Assembly (NCBI GenBank): GCA_025934775.1
Contig: JAICWO010000008.1
Span: forward strand, 206,814-270,813
Length of the DNA stretch: 64,000 nt
Direction of reading: 5' to 3'
From: Gemmatimonadaceae bacterium
Lineage (GTDB): Bacteria > Gemmatimonadota > Gemmatimonadetes > Gemmatimonadales > Gemmatimonadaceae
The notes below the pieces were generated by a model, which was given only the letters and a program-made list of their open reading frames with translations, was not told the origin of the DNA and did not search any database. Shown one piece after another: positions 32,301 to 39,544 of this stretch (position 1 is its first letter; each line of letters begins with the position of its first letter). The translations under genes and the position numbers were made by a program.

Positions 32301-32731
32301 CGCGTCCCGCCGAGCAGGCGGTGAACGGTCGTCGCGGCGGCGGATTTGGCCGCGGCGCGTTTGCGAACGTCTGCGCCGAGCCGCCGGCTGGCGCGGCTCC
32401 GGCGGCCGCGGCACCGGCGCGCGCCGGACGCGGTCGTGGCCGCAACCCGCAGGGCGCGATGGGCGACCAGGCGCTGGACCCGGTTGCGCGCGTCTGGCAG
32501 TTGATCGGTCTGCCTTCGCCGTGCGCCGGCAATGGCCGCGGCGGCGGCTTCAACTTCGCCGGCGGAGCGGGGCTCGCGAACACGGGTGACTACCTCGTGA
32601 CGATGACGGTGAACGGCCAGACGTACAAGCAGTCGTTCCGCGTCGAGCGGGTGAACGGGAGCGACCAGCAAGATTTCGCGGGCTTTGGCGGCAACGATCA
32701 GCCGCGGGATCCGCGGTCGAAGTCGAAGTAG
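29339..32731 (+). CDS. Large secreted BNR/sortilin-type propeller protein ('glycosyl hydrolase' family)
   Basis: 1130 residues from the ATG at 29339; a second ATG at 29288 is possible. The signal peptide is AVAGVAAAVALAAPASAQ. The propeller shows many BNR/Asp-box repeats: GIWKSTNNGITW, GVYKSTDGGMHWTH, GLYKSTDGGQTWKQ, GLFKSTDGGATWTE, GLYRSADGGKTWQ, VWITHNDGANWEN. Residues ~960-1085 are a Gly/Arg-rich, Cys-containing low-complexity insert (GGRGGGGGRGGAGGQAC and similar), followed by a conserved-looking tail (GDYLVTMTVNGQTYKQSF). Proteins of this architecture are very common in Gemmatimonadota and Acidobacteria and are annotated as glycosyl hydrolases, but no catalytic residues can be assigned. 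A strong terminator follows. Confidence 0.9.
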   Translation: MQRPRVLTAVAGVAAAVALAAPASAQMLDSSVVAAFKWRNVGPSNFMGRVSDVQGIPSPSKTLYIAAAGGGIWKSTNNGITWRPIFDDKDVVAMGMLAIAPSDTNVIYAGTGEPNSRNTIEPGDGVYKSTDGGMHWTHVGLETSQHIGRIQVDPRNANVVYVAALGPAWKSGGERGLYKSTDGGQTWKQVLKGKNDYTGAIDVQLDPSNPDVVYASLWERYRTPFSLNSGGSGTGSGLFKSTDGGATWTEIKGNGYPEGPKGRIGIAIARSNPQVVYALTEAASEAPGPMQFQRDPKANGLYRSADGGKTWQHMNNIDVRPFYYSQVRVDPKNENRVYFSSTTMQVSNDGGKTTMDATVGVHVDDHALWIDPNDGERWVVGMDGGIAITYDRGGNFWYPRNIPLGQFYDVTYDYAVPYNICSGAQDNGAWCGPSKRRTTPGNNTYWYTISGGDGFYTAQDPTNPDMVWGESQNAGIQQTNLKTGERGRVNKPTWQERYRMWEDSIAIVRGDPMKPATAEEQRKIEAYRTQQKKDSADLQIRYNWESPYFLSPHNPQVFYLGGSRVLKSLKRGEDLYPISPDLSVKSDPAQERIVQARLDTVAHYTGGITLDITGAEEYGTVVSLAESPIKPGLLFAGTDDGNVWITHNDGANWENLTPKFAPLGVPWDAYVVRLEPSHFDTLTFYVAFENHRSNDFKPYLFMTNDGGRTFKSLVNNLPSTSPADYLHVIREDPHNRDLLFVGSSRTAYVSIDRGEHWSRFATNLPTVPVFDLAIHPRDHDLIAATHGRSLWITDIAALEEMTPKVLAQGTHLFKPKTAYQWGEGPQLNLPGNGYGQSDMTYANPPYGADIVYRLASSAGSNVHLIVSNVEGDTLATLNGPGGAGTHHVTWNFAQAPRRAAAVELSPSQRRDSILLHVRAPMVLDSLTKAGYDTAAIRQARAQVNAVANPQQAGAAAFGGRGGGGGRGGAGGQACEHPTTEWEAANFCARPAEQAVNGRRGGGFGRGAFANVCAEPPAGAAPAAAAPARAGRGRGRNPQGAMGDQALDPVARVWQLIGLPSPCAGNGRGGGFNFAGGAGLANTGDYLVTMTVNGQTYKQSFRVERVNGSDQQDFAGFGGNDQPRDPRSKSK

Positions 32732-32763
32732 TCCGATTCGTCATCGCACGATATCGCACGATG

Positions 32764-32799
32764 AAAAACCCGGCAGCGTTACGCGCTGCCGGGTTTTTT
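32764..32799 (+). terminator. Rho-independent terminator
   Basis: A stem of 15 bp, AAAAACCCGGCAGCG (32764-32778) with its complement at 32784-32798, encloses a loop TTACG and ends in a run of six T (32794-32799). It is 32 bp downstream of the propeller gene stop and is the clearest intrinsic terminator in the window. Confidence 0.93.
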
Positions 32800-32838
32800 G
32801 TTCTATTATGAGCAATGCATGTTCGCGCGAGGGACCGG

Positions 32839-32994
32839 ATGCGGGTGACGGATTGGATCGGGGTTCACACGGATTCCCTGGTGCTCGCGAATCCCGGCCG
32901 CGCGGTCATCACGGTGGTTGGCGACAGTGCCGAGGATGCCAATGCCGTGCTTCGCGCGCTCGCGAGCATTACCATTCCCATCGTCGTCCGCTAA
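32839..32994 (+). CDS. Possible small protein, 51 residues
   Basis: An open frame from ATG 32839 (or ATG 32815, 59 residues) to TAA 32994 encodes a compact alpha/beta-looking peptide with VTDWIGVHTDSLVLANP and DANAVLRALASITIPIVVR. GAGGG lies 5 nt before the 32839 ATG. It sits between the strong terminator and the DinB gene, with 13 bp to the next start, so it could be the first gene of the DinB/DUF3224 operon. No family was recognised, and the short length means it may be fortuitous. Confidence 0.38.
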   Translation: MRVTDWIGVHTDSLVLANPGRAVITVVGDSAEDANAVLRALASITIPIVVR

Positions 32995-33007
32995 CCGAGA
33001 TCCGCCC

Positions 33008-33505
33008 ATGCGCATCCGCGACCTGCTGCTGACCGAGTTCGAACAGGAAATGCCGCCTACTCGCCGCGTGCTCGAGCGCGTGCCGAGCGACAAGGGAGAA
33101 TGGAAGCCCCATCCGAGATCGTTTTCACTCGGCCATCTCGCGCAACTCGTGTCGTGGATGCCGTCGTGGATCGCGACGACCATCAACGAGCCGGCGCTCG
33201 ACCTCGCCGGCCAGTCGGGGTACTCCTATCAGCCCACGGAGACACTGCTCGCCGGATTCGATCAGGGCGTGAAGGACGCGCGCGCGGCATTGAGTACTTT
33301 CGAAGATTCGGACTTTGACACGCCCTGGCACCTCAAGCACGGCGATCGCGTTCTCTTCACGTCGCCGCGCGGCGCGACCGTCGAGACGCACATCAACCAT
33401 CTCGTGCACCACCGCGCGCAGCTCGGCGTCTACCTTCGCCTGCTCGACATTCCGGTGCCGCAGATGTACGGTCCCACGGCCGACGATCGAGGATTCCTCG
33501 CATGA
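33008..33505 (+). CDS. DinB family protein
   Basis: 165 residues with the DinB/YfiT four-helix fold. It opens MRIRDLLLTEFEQEMPPTRR and has the conserved SLGHLAQLVSWMP helix with the first metal-type His. The terminal HINHLVHHRAQLGVYLRLLD helix carries the other histidines, and the family's usual PQMYGPTADD ending is present. DinB proteins are metal-binding and often act in thiol or maleylpyruvate chemistry or damage responses; the specific role is unknown. Its stop overlaps the DUF3224 gene start by 4 bp (ATGA), so the two are co-translated. Confidence 0.87.
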   Translation: MRIRDLLLTEFEQEMPPTRRVLERVPSDKGEWKPHPRSFSLGHLAQLVSWMPSWIATTINEPALDLAGQSGYSYQPTETLLAGFDQGVKDARAALSTFEDSDFDTPWHLKHGDRVLFTSPRGATVETHINHLVHHRAQLGVYLRLLDIPVPQMYGPTADDRGFLA

Positions 33506-33894
33506 AAGTCCACGGGACGTTCGAGGTGAAGCTCACCCTGGAATCCGACGCGCATTTGACCAGCACGCCGGTGCTGAGCCGACGGTTGTTGGCGAAGCAG
33601 TATCACGGCGGTCTCGAAGCGACGGCGATCGGCGAGATGCTGAGCGCCGGAACGGCGACACAGGGCTCAGCGGCGTACTCGGCGATCGAGGAGGTCAACG
33701 GATCGCTGGAGGGCCGTCGTGGGACGTTCGTACTTCAGCATACTGGAATCATGAATCGTGGCGCCCCGAGCCTCGCGATTACCGTCGTGCCGGACTCCGG
33801 CACCGGCGAGCTGGCCGGACTCACGGGCTCGATGTCGATCACGATCGAGAAAGACGGAACGCATTATTACGATTTCGAGTATTCGTTGGGATGA
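33502..33894 (+). CDS. DUF3224 domain protein
   Basis: 130 residues matching the small beta-barrel DUF3224 pattern: GTFEVKLTLES at the start, LSRRLLAKQYHGGLEATAIG, AAYSAIEEVNGSLEGRRGTF, LQHTGIMNRG, VVPDSGTGELAGLTGSM and a final HYYDFEYSL. The fold is an allene-oxide-cyclase-like barrel; no biochemical role is established. No signal peptide, so cytoplasmic. It overlaps the DinB stop by 4 bp, a pairing that suggests a shared, perhaps detoxification-related, function, which is inference. Confidence 0.88.
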   Translation: MKVHGTFEVKLTLESDAHLTSTPVLSRRLLAKQYHGGLEATAIGEMLSAGTATQGSAAYSAIEEVNGSLEGRRGTFVLQHTGIMNRGAPSLAITVVPDSGTGELAGLTGSMSITIEKDGTHYYDFEYSLG

Positions 33895-33918
33895 TCCGCG
33901 CGGCCGGTACCGAAAAAC

Positions 33919-34320
33919 ATGCGGCGATATTTTAGCATTGGCATATCAGGACTGATATCGGCGGCTGCGCTCGCGATCGTCACCGCCTGTCAGGAGCCCA
34001 CGGCGTGCACCGCGGATCTGCGTCCGTCGATCGTGATCGACATTCGCGACAGCGTCACCGGCGCGAACGTCGTCGACAGCACGACCGCGGTCGCGCACCT
34101 GCGCGCCACGTCCAACGGCCCAGTCGAGACCACGGATTCGGCGACGTTCATCGTCAGTCCATGGTCGTTCTTCGGCGCCAAGGGGGTCTGGGACGTCACG
34201 CTGCTGCACGCGAGGTACGCTCCGTGGAGCAAGTCGAACATCGTCGTGGCGTCGACGAACGGCGCCTGTCCGCAGCCGGAAACCGTGAACCTCACGGCGC
34301 GTCTGGTGCCGGCGCGGTAG
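33919..34320 (+). CDS. Putative lipoprotein, unknown function
   Basis: 133 residues. The N-terminus is a lipoprotein signal (ISGLISAAALAIVTACQEP, lipobox IVTAC, Cys 24). The mature ~110 residues are beta-rich with a second and third Cys (PTACTADL, NGACPQPE), and resemble a small carboxypeptidase-regulatory or Ig-like domain (IVIDIRDSVTGANVVDSTTA, GVWDVTLLHARYAPW). No family is assigned with confidence. It is 24 bp downstream of the DUF3224 gene and convergent with ogt, with only 5 bp between stops. Confidence 0.72.
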   Translation: MRRYFSIGISGLISAAALAIVTACQEPTACTADLRPSIVIDIRDSVTGANVVDSTTAVAHLRATSNGPVETTDSATFIVSPWSFFGAKGVWDVTLLHARYAPWSKSNIVVASTNGACPQPETVNLTARLVPAR

Positions 34321-34325
34321 CGGCG

Positions 34326-34856
34326 CTACTCGCCCACGCCGTCGAAGCTGAGCTGCAGCCCGCGCTGCTCGTGGCGCAGGAGCCACTGCTTCCGGCGCCG
34401 CCCTCCGCCATACCCGGACAGCGTTCCGTCCGCGTTGATCACGCGGTGGCACGGAATGATGATCGCGATCCGATTGTCGCCGTTCGCGCGACCCACCGCG
34501 CGCGCGCCATCCGGCCGGCCCACGCGGAGCGCCACGTCGCCGTACGAGGTCGTTCGGCCGAACGGGATCTCGAGCAGCTCGCGCCACACTGCCTGTTGAA
34601 ACGGTGATCCTTCGATCAGCAGTGGCACGGTGAACGTCTCCCGCTCGGCTTTGAAATACTCGTCGAGTTCGCGTTCGGCCTGATCGAGATAGCGATGCGG
34701 CGCGTTCGCGATCTCGTCGTGCAGCTCGAGCTGCACGCGCTCGATCTGCGTCGGCAGCATCGGGCGATCCGCGAATTCGCAGAGCGCGAGGCCGGCTTCG
34801 TTCGCGGCGGCGAGCATGGGGCCGAGCGGGGTCTCGATGGGCCGAGAGGCGAGCAT
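34326..34856 (-). CDS. ogt: Methylated-DNA--protein-cysteine methyltransferase
   Basis: 176 residues from the ATG at 34856, chosen because family members start just before the (I)ETPLGPMLAA strand; an ATG at 34931 is also in frame. The C-terminal domain has all hallmarks: FQQAVWRELLEIPFGRTTSY, RAVGRANGDN, the active-site PCHRV with C136, and GYGGGRRRKQWLL. It repairs O6-methylguanine by irreversible transfer of the alkyl group to C136. No Ada-type N-terminal regulatory domain is present, so it is Ogt-like and stand-alone. Divergent from the M1 aminopeptidase. Confidence 0.93.
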   Translation of the reverse strand: MLASRPIETPLGPMLAAANEAGLALCEFADRPMLPTQIERVQLELHDEIANAPHRYLDQAERELDEYFKAERETFTVPLLIEGSPFQQAVWRELLEIPFGRTTSYGDVALRVGRPDGARAVGRANGDNRIAIIIPCHRVINADGTLSGYGGGRRRKQWLLRHEQRGLQLSFDGVGE

Positions 34857-34967
34857 GGGACGAAGTTGAGAAGAACGGCCGGGGCCGTCAATCGGACGCA
34901 TCGCGCTTCGGCTCGGTCCAAGGATGGCCATAGATTACGCGAGACCAATCTCCATCGAGCCGATCGA

Positions 34968-37403
34968 ATGCGCGCTCCGCTTTTTGTCTTCGCACTCGCC
35001 GTCGCCGCGACGCCGTTGCTCGCCGAACAGGGCGGGAATCCCAACCTCGAGCGCATGACGAACGATGCGTACACGCGCTCGCACGACTTCGATCTCGTGC
35101 ACCAGCAGATCGCCGTACGCGATTTCAACTGGGATTCGCTGTCGTTCACGGGCCGCGTGGCGAGCACGCTGGTGTCGCGCCGCGCGCCGCTCGACTCCGT
35201 GATCTTCGACGCCGGCTCGCGGCTCGCCATCCGATCGGTCACGGCCGGCGCAAGCGCGCTGCGCACCGGGCGGCACGGCGATACGCTCGTGATTCACCTG
35301 GCCAGGCCCGCCGCGTTCGGCGACACGGTGCGCTTCACCATCGACTACGATGCGCGGATCACGAACGGGCGCGGTCTCACGTTCATCGACGAGCGCGCCC
35401 ACACGCCCCGCCAGATCTGGAGCCAGGGCGAGGACATGGACAACCACTTCTGGTTCCCCACATACGACTTCCCCAATGACAAGATGACGTGGGAAGTCGA
35501 TGCGACCGTGCCGAGCGGGTATACCGCCGTCTCGAACGGCGCGCTGGCCGGCGACACGCCCGGGCCGAACGGCACGCACACGCTGCACTGGAACGAGAGC
35601 CGGCCGAGCGCCACGTACCTCGTGTCGCTGATCGTGACGCGGCTCGCGAAGATTCATGATTCGTGGAAGGGCGTGCCGGTCGACTACTACGTGTATCCGC
35701 AGGACAGCGCGCTGGCATGGCGGCTGTTCCACGTCACACCGGACATGATCGACACGTACTCGCGTCTCACCGGCGTTCCCTATCCCTGGCAGAAGTACGC
35801 GCAGACCACCGTCGCCGATTTCTTTGGCGGAATGGAGAACGTGAGCGCGACCACGCTCGTCGACTGGCTCCCCGACGTGCGCGCGTATCAGGACCGGCCC
35901 TGGTATCAGTATATTCTCATTCCGCACGAGCTCGCGCACCAGTGGTTCGGCGACTACGTGACCACCGAGAACTGGGCGAACACCTGGCTGAACGAAGGCT
36001 TCGCCGAGTTCATGCCGGGGCAGTACTGGGCGCAGAAGCTGGGCGCGCACGCCGAGCAGGACTACTACGCCGACGAATACCGGCAGTACATGAACATCGA
36101 AGCGCGCCGCCCGATGCCGCTCGCGTCGATGGGATCGAACAACATTTATCCCAAAGGCGCGCTCGTGCTCGAGATGCTCGAGCACTACCTCGGCGAGCAG
36201 CGCTTCTGGGCGTCGCTGCACCGCTATCTGGTGGACCACGCGTTCGGCAACGCGACGTCCGATGACCTGCGCCAGGCGGTGCTCGACGCGACTGGAGAGA
36301 ACCTCGACTGGTTCTGGAAGGAATGGATCTACGGCACGGGCTATCCGTCGTTCACGGTCACATCCAACTACGATGCCGCCGCGCATCGACTGACGCTGAT
36401 CGCGCGGCAGACGCAGAACGATTCGCTCAAGACCGACAGCACCGGGATGCGGTATCCGATCGCCGAAGCGTTCACGATGCCGATCGCGATTCGCGTCGGC
36501 ACATCCGGGGGCGACGTCGTGCGTTCGGTCTGGATTCGGCAGCGCGTGGACACGATTGCGATCGACGGCGTGAACAGCGCGCCGACGATGGTCGTGTTCG
36601 ACGACGGCAATCGCATGCTCAAAGCGCTCACGTTCGACGAGCCGACGGCGTGGCTCGCGACGCAGCTCGAGCGCGATTCCGATCTATGGGATCGCGAGTG
36701 GGTGATCGCGCAGCTCCAGAAGCGGCCGACCGACGCCGCGGCGGCGCAGGCCGTCGCACACGCGGTGACGAGCGCCGACTATCCGCTGACGCGCGCGCTC
36801 GCGGCGAGCGCGGTCGACTTGTTCGCGCCGGACGTCGTGATTCCCGCGTTGCGCACGGCGCTGCACGACACGTCGGCACAGGTGCGCACGGCCGCGGCGG
36901 CGGACCTCGGCACGCTGAGCGCGCCGCAGGCGCTCGAGCTGGCGCGCGATGCGTGGCAGCATGACTCCAGCTATCAGGTGCGCGCGTCGGCACTGTCGGC
37001 GCTCGTGCGGCTCGATTCGGCCAATCGGCACGCGCTGCTGCTCGAGGGTCTGCGCACGCCGTCGTATCAGGACGCGATTCAGAACGCCGCGTTGATCGCG
37101 ATCGCGCGATCGAACGACGCGACGGCGCTCGACGACGTGCAGCAGCACGTGGGAGATCAAGCGCTGCCGGCGCGGGTGATCGCGGCGTTCGCGGGGCGCG
37201 GGAACCAGCACGCGCTCGATCTGCTGGGGGCGGATCTCGACGACACGCGGTCGTGGGTGCGCACGTGGACGCTCACGGCGGTGGGGAGTCTACCGGCGCA
37301 GCAGCGGTTGACGTTCCTCGAGGCGCAACAGCCGAAGCTGACGCACGCAGATACGCGGGCGGCGGTGGCGAGTGCGATCGAGGCGTTGCGAAAAGCGCGG
37401 TAG
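34968..37403 (+). CDS. Secreted M1 family aminopeptidase with C-terminal HEAT repeats
   Basis: 811 residues from the ATG at 34968. Signal peptide PLFVFALAVAATPLLA. The M1 exopeptidase motif is GGMEN at 287-291 (GAMEN/GGMEN type). The zinc site is HELAHQWFGD with H320 and H324, and the third ligand is E343 in LNEGFAEF. After the catalytic part, the last ~180 residues form HEAT-like repeats (VIPALRTALHDTSAQVRTAA, SSYQVRASALSALVRLDSAN), as in many ERAP/TAF-like M1 proteins. It removes N-terminal residues from peptides outside the cytoplasm. The gene ends just before a dispersed palindromic repeat. Confidence 0.94.
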   Translation: MRAPLFVFALAVAATPLLAEQGGNPNLERMTNDAYTRSHDFDLVHQQIAVRDFNWDSLSFTGRVASTLVSRRAPLDSVIFDAGSRLAIRSVTAGASALRTGRHGDTLVIHLARPAAFGDTVRFTIDYDARITNGRGLTFIDERAHTPRQIWSQGEDMDNHFWFPTYDFPNDKMTWEVDATVPSGYTAVSNGALAGDTPGPNGTHTLHWNESRPSATYLVSLIVTRLAKIHDSWKGVPVDYYVYPQDSALAWRLFHVTPDMIDTYSRLTGVPYPWQKYAQTTVADFFGGMENVSATTLVDWLPDVRAYQDRPWYQYILIPHELAHQWFGDYVTTENWANTWLNEGFAEFMPGQYWAQKLGAHAEQDYYADEYRQYMNIEARRPMPLASMGSNNIYPKGALVLEMLEHYLGEQRFWASLHRYLVDHAFGNATSDDLRQAVLDATGENLDWFWKEWIYGTGYPSFTVTSNYDAAAHRLTLIARQTQNDSLKTDSTGMRYPIAEAFTMPIAIRVGTSGGDVVRSVWIRQRVDTIAIDGVNSAPTMVVFDDGNRMLKALTFDEPTAWLATQLERDSDLWDREWVIAQLQKRPTDAAAAQAVAHAVTSADYPLTRALAASAVDLFAPDVVIPALRTALHDTSAQVRTAAAADLGTLSAPQALELARDAWQHDSSYQVRASALSALVRLDSANRHALLLEGLRTPSYQDAIQNAALIAIARSNDATALDDVQQHVGDQALPARVIAAFAGRGNQHALDLLGADLDDTRSWVRTWTLTAVGSLPAQQRLTFLEAQQPKLTHADTRAAVASAIEALRKAR

Positions 37404-37405
37404 CC

Positions 37406-37544
37406 GTCATTCCGAGCGCAGCGAGCAATCTTGCGTCGGGGTCGAGATCTCGAATCGGACACGAGATCCCTCGACTCCCTCGCTTCGCTCGGTCGCTCGG
37501 GATGACCATTGGGTGAGTCGCTTCGCTCCGGCGCTCGGGATGAC
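37406..37544. repeat. Dispersed GTCATYCCGAGCG palindromic repeat
   Basis: Left end GTCATTCCGAGCG (37406-37418) and right end CGCTCGGGATGAC (37494-37506) are inverted termini matching at 12 of 13 positions, giving a ~101-bp unit. Another right-type end lies at 37532-37544. The interior is G+C-rich and partly self-complementary. The same terminal motif recurs in and near gspD and, partially, at the end of the APC permease gene. No transposase is encoded, so it looks like a REP- or MITE-like element. The rest of the 255-bp gap to 37658 holds nothing else recognised. Confidence 0.8.
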
Positions 37545-37658
37545 AAGACGCCGTTCGGTGACTTGCCGGTCTCCCGACCACCGCGCATACTCCGTCGAGG
37601 CGCTTGCGCTCCCATGAGCCGAGGCGCCGCCGACTCTCCACGAATCCGAGGACACTCG

Positions 37659-39062
37659 ATGCGCCGATCCTACATCGTCCCGGCCCTGCTCGCATTCGCG
37701 TCCGTCGCGCGCGCGCAGGACCCCGGCATGACGCTCAAGGCATTCGATCAGAAGCACGGCGGGAACGACAAAACACACATGCTCTCGCATGTCGTCACGC
37801 ATCCGGGCGCCTGGAAAGCGGCCGACATCGAGATCGAGCAGGATCGCAATCGGCCGTACGTCTACATCTCGGGCTTCGTCAACTTCGACGCGCAGATCTA
37901 CGACATCGCCAACCCGAGCGCGCCGAAGAAGATCTTCGATTGGACGATCGAGAATCCGGAGCTGCACCGCGGCATCGGCGCCATGGACGGCAAGTACTTC
38001 AAGATCGGCAACAAGTACTACTACGCGCAGTCGTATCAATTCATGCAGGGGAGCCCGGACGCCGACTTGGGCGCGGTGATCTTCGACGTGACCGGCCTCC
38101 CCGATCCGAAGTCGGTCAGGGTCGTGGCGCGCATCCGGTATCCGCAGTCGCCGGGCGGGTTCCACAACACGTTCGCGTACAAGCACTCGGACGGCCGCGT
38201 GCTGTATTTCGCGACGATCAATCAGTCAAAAGCACTCATTTACGATCTCTCAAAGGTTGTGAGCGGAGCCCCGGAGAGCACGTGGCTCATCGGCGCGGTG
38301 CCGAACCCGACGCCCTATCGCCAGATCGGCGGCGGCGGCTATCACGACTTCTACGTCGCCTACGATCCCGCCGCGCACCAGGACAAGTTCTACGGCGCCG
38401 GCCTGGGCGGATACTCGGTGTGGGACGTGTCGCATCCCGAGTCGCCCAAGCAGCTCTTCACGATCACGAGCCTCGGCATGGACATCGCGCACACCTTCAC
38501 GCCGTCGCCCGACGGGCACTATGCGGTGACCGAAACCGAGTATCAGTACACGCCGCTCCGCATCTGGGATCTCACCGCCGGTCAGCAGGGGAAGACGCAG
38601 AACGTCGACCTGCCGATCAGCGCCTGGACCGCCGACTGGCGCGACCTCTCGCACAACCACGAGGTGCGCTGGCCGTACGTGTTCGTCTCCGCGTACGAGG
38701 ACGGCTTCCAGATGTTCGATCTCAAAGATCCCAAGAATCCGCACACCGACGGCTACTATTACACCTGCGAGTGCCAGCACGAGCACGGCTTCGGCGGCAC
38801 ACCGGACAACGGGTGGCAGGCGGACAACAGCGTCGAGCAGGGCGCGTTCGGCGTCGACGTGCGCAACTATGACGGGCTCGTCGTGCTCTCCGACATGCGC
38901 AGCGGACTCTGGCTGTTCAAGGTCGACGGGTTCAACGGCTGGAACGGCCACGACTACGGCATGCCGAACATCTCGAGCGTGCAGGATTACGACAACGGGC
39001 CGGACGGCGCACCGCCAAAGCGCGTGACGCCGGACCACCAGACCGACACGCGCCAGCGGTGA
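37659..39062 (+). CDS. Secreted LVIVD-repeat beta-propeller protein
   Basis: 467 residues from the ATG at 37659; the frame is open upstream into repeat DNA. Signal peptide SYIVPALLAFASVARAQ. The mature protein has repeated propeller strands of the LVIVD type: YVYISGFVNFDAQIYDIANP, GAVIFDVTGLPDPK, GYSVWDVSHPESPKQLF, LRIWDLTAGQ, GFQMFDLKDPKNPH, GLWLFKVDGFN. A Cys pair and His-rich patch occur late (YTCECQHEHGFGG). Function unknown; such propellers bind ligands or cell-surface partners. It is the first of three overlapping genes ending in a multicopper oxidase, so a role beside that enzyme is likely. Confidence 0.87.
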   Translation: MRRSYIVPALLAFASVARAQDPGMTLKAFDQKHGGNDKTHMLSHVVTHPGAWKAADIEIEQDRNRPYVYISGFVNFDAQIYDIANPSAPKKIFDWTIENPELHRGIGAMDGKYFKIGNKYYYAQSYQFMQGSPDADLGAVIFDVTGLPDPKSVRVVARIRYPQSPGGFHNTFAYKHSDGRVLYFATINQSKALIYDLSKVVSGAPESTWLIGAVPNPTPYRQIGGGGYHDFYVAYDPAAHQDKFYGAGLGGYSVWDVSHPESPKQLFTITSLGMDIAHTFTPSPDGHYAVTETEYQYTPLRIWDLTAGQQGKTQNVDLPISAWTADWRDLSHNHEVRWPYVFVSAYEDGFQMFDLKDPKNPHTDGYYYTCECQHEHGFGGTPDNGWQADNSVEQGAFGVDVRNYDGLVVLSDMRSGLWLFKVDGFNGWNGHDYGMPNISSVQDYDNGPDGAPPKRVTPDHQTDTRQR

Positions 39063-39544
39063 TGCTCGGCGGATGGCTCGGCCGCGTCCTGCTCGCGGCG
39101 ACGGTCGTCGCCGCGGCGGATCGCGCCGGGCCATTCGACATTTCTCTTTTCAATACTCAAAATGCGCCGGACGCGCACGGCCAGGCGCGCCTCGTCTTCG
39201 GCCAGTCGCCGTTCGGAGTCGCCGTCACGGCCGACGGCCGCGCCAGCTACGACGTGCGCATCACGGCCGCCGGCCTTCCCGACCCTTCGACGCTTGGCCG
39301 ATACTCGGCATACGTCGCATGGGCGGTGAGCACGGACCTGAGCCGCTGGGACCGACTTGGCACCGTCACGAACGGCGACAATACCGTCGGCCGCGCGGAG
39401 GTGAACAAGTTCCTCCTGGTCGTCGCCGCTGAATCCACCGCGACATCGCCGCACACCGGCCCAACGGTGCTGCACGGCACGTCGCCGAGCGGCTGGCTGC
39501 AATCCTTCTTGAGCCATCCGTTGTTCAGAGGCATTCCGCCGTGA
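39062..39544 (+). CDS. Small secreted protein of unknown function, between propeller and oxidase
   Basis: 160 residues from the ATG at 39062, which shares one base with the preceding stop (TGATG); a GTG at 39059 is also possible. An N-terminal signal-like segment (WLGRVLLAATVVAAADRAGP) precedes a beta-rich domain: HGQARLVFGQSPFGVAVTAD, YDVRITAAGLPDPSTLGRYS, AYVAWAVSTDLSRWDRLGTV. The phrase order (a strand, then A-Y-V-A-W and later E-V-N-K-F-L-L-V-V) resembles anti-sigma/copper-trafficking Ig-like domains, but no family was firmly recognised. The stop overlaps the oxidase start by 4 bp. Confidence 0.72.
   Translation: MLGGWLGRVLLAATVVAAADRAGPFDISLFNTQNAPDAHGQARLVFGQSPFGVAVTADGRASYDVRITAAGLPDPSTLGRYSAYVAWAVSTDLSRWDRLGTVTNGDNTVGRAEVNKFLLVVAAESTATSPHTGPTVLHGTSPSGWLQSFLSHPLFRGIPP

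Noticed and set aside
31367..32671. 434-residue minus-strand frame opposite the propeller gene
   Set aside because: No signal, no domain, Arg-rich; the plus strand has many Asp-box repeats.
34935..36386. 483-residue minus-strand frame opposite the M1 aminopeptidase
   Set aside because: Overlaps HExxH and GGMEN coding on the other strand and has no protein family features.
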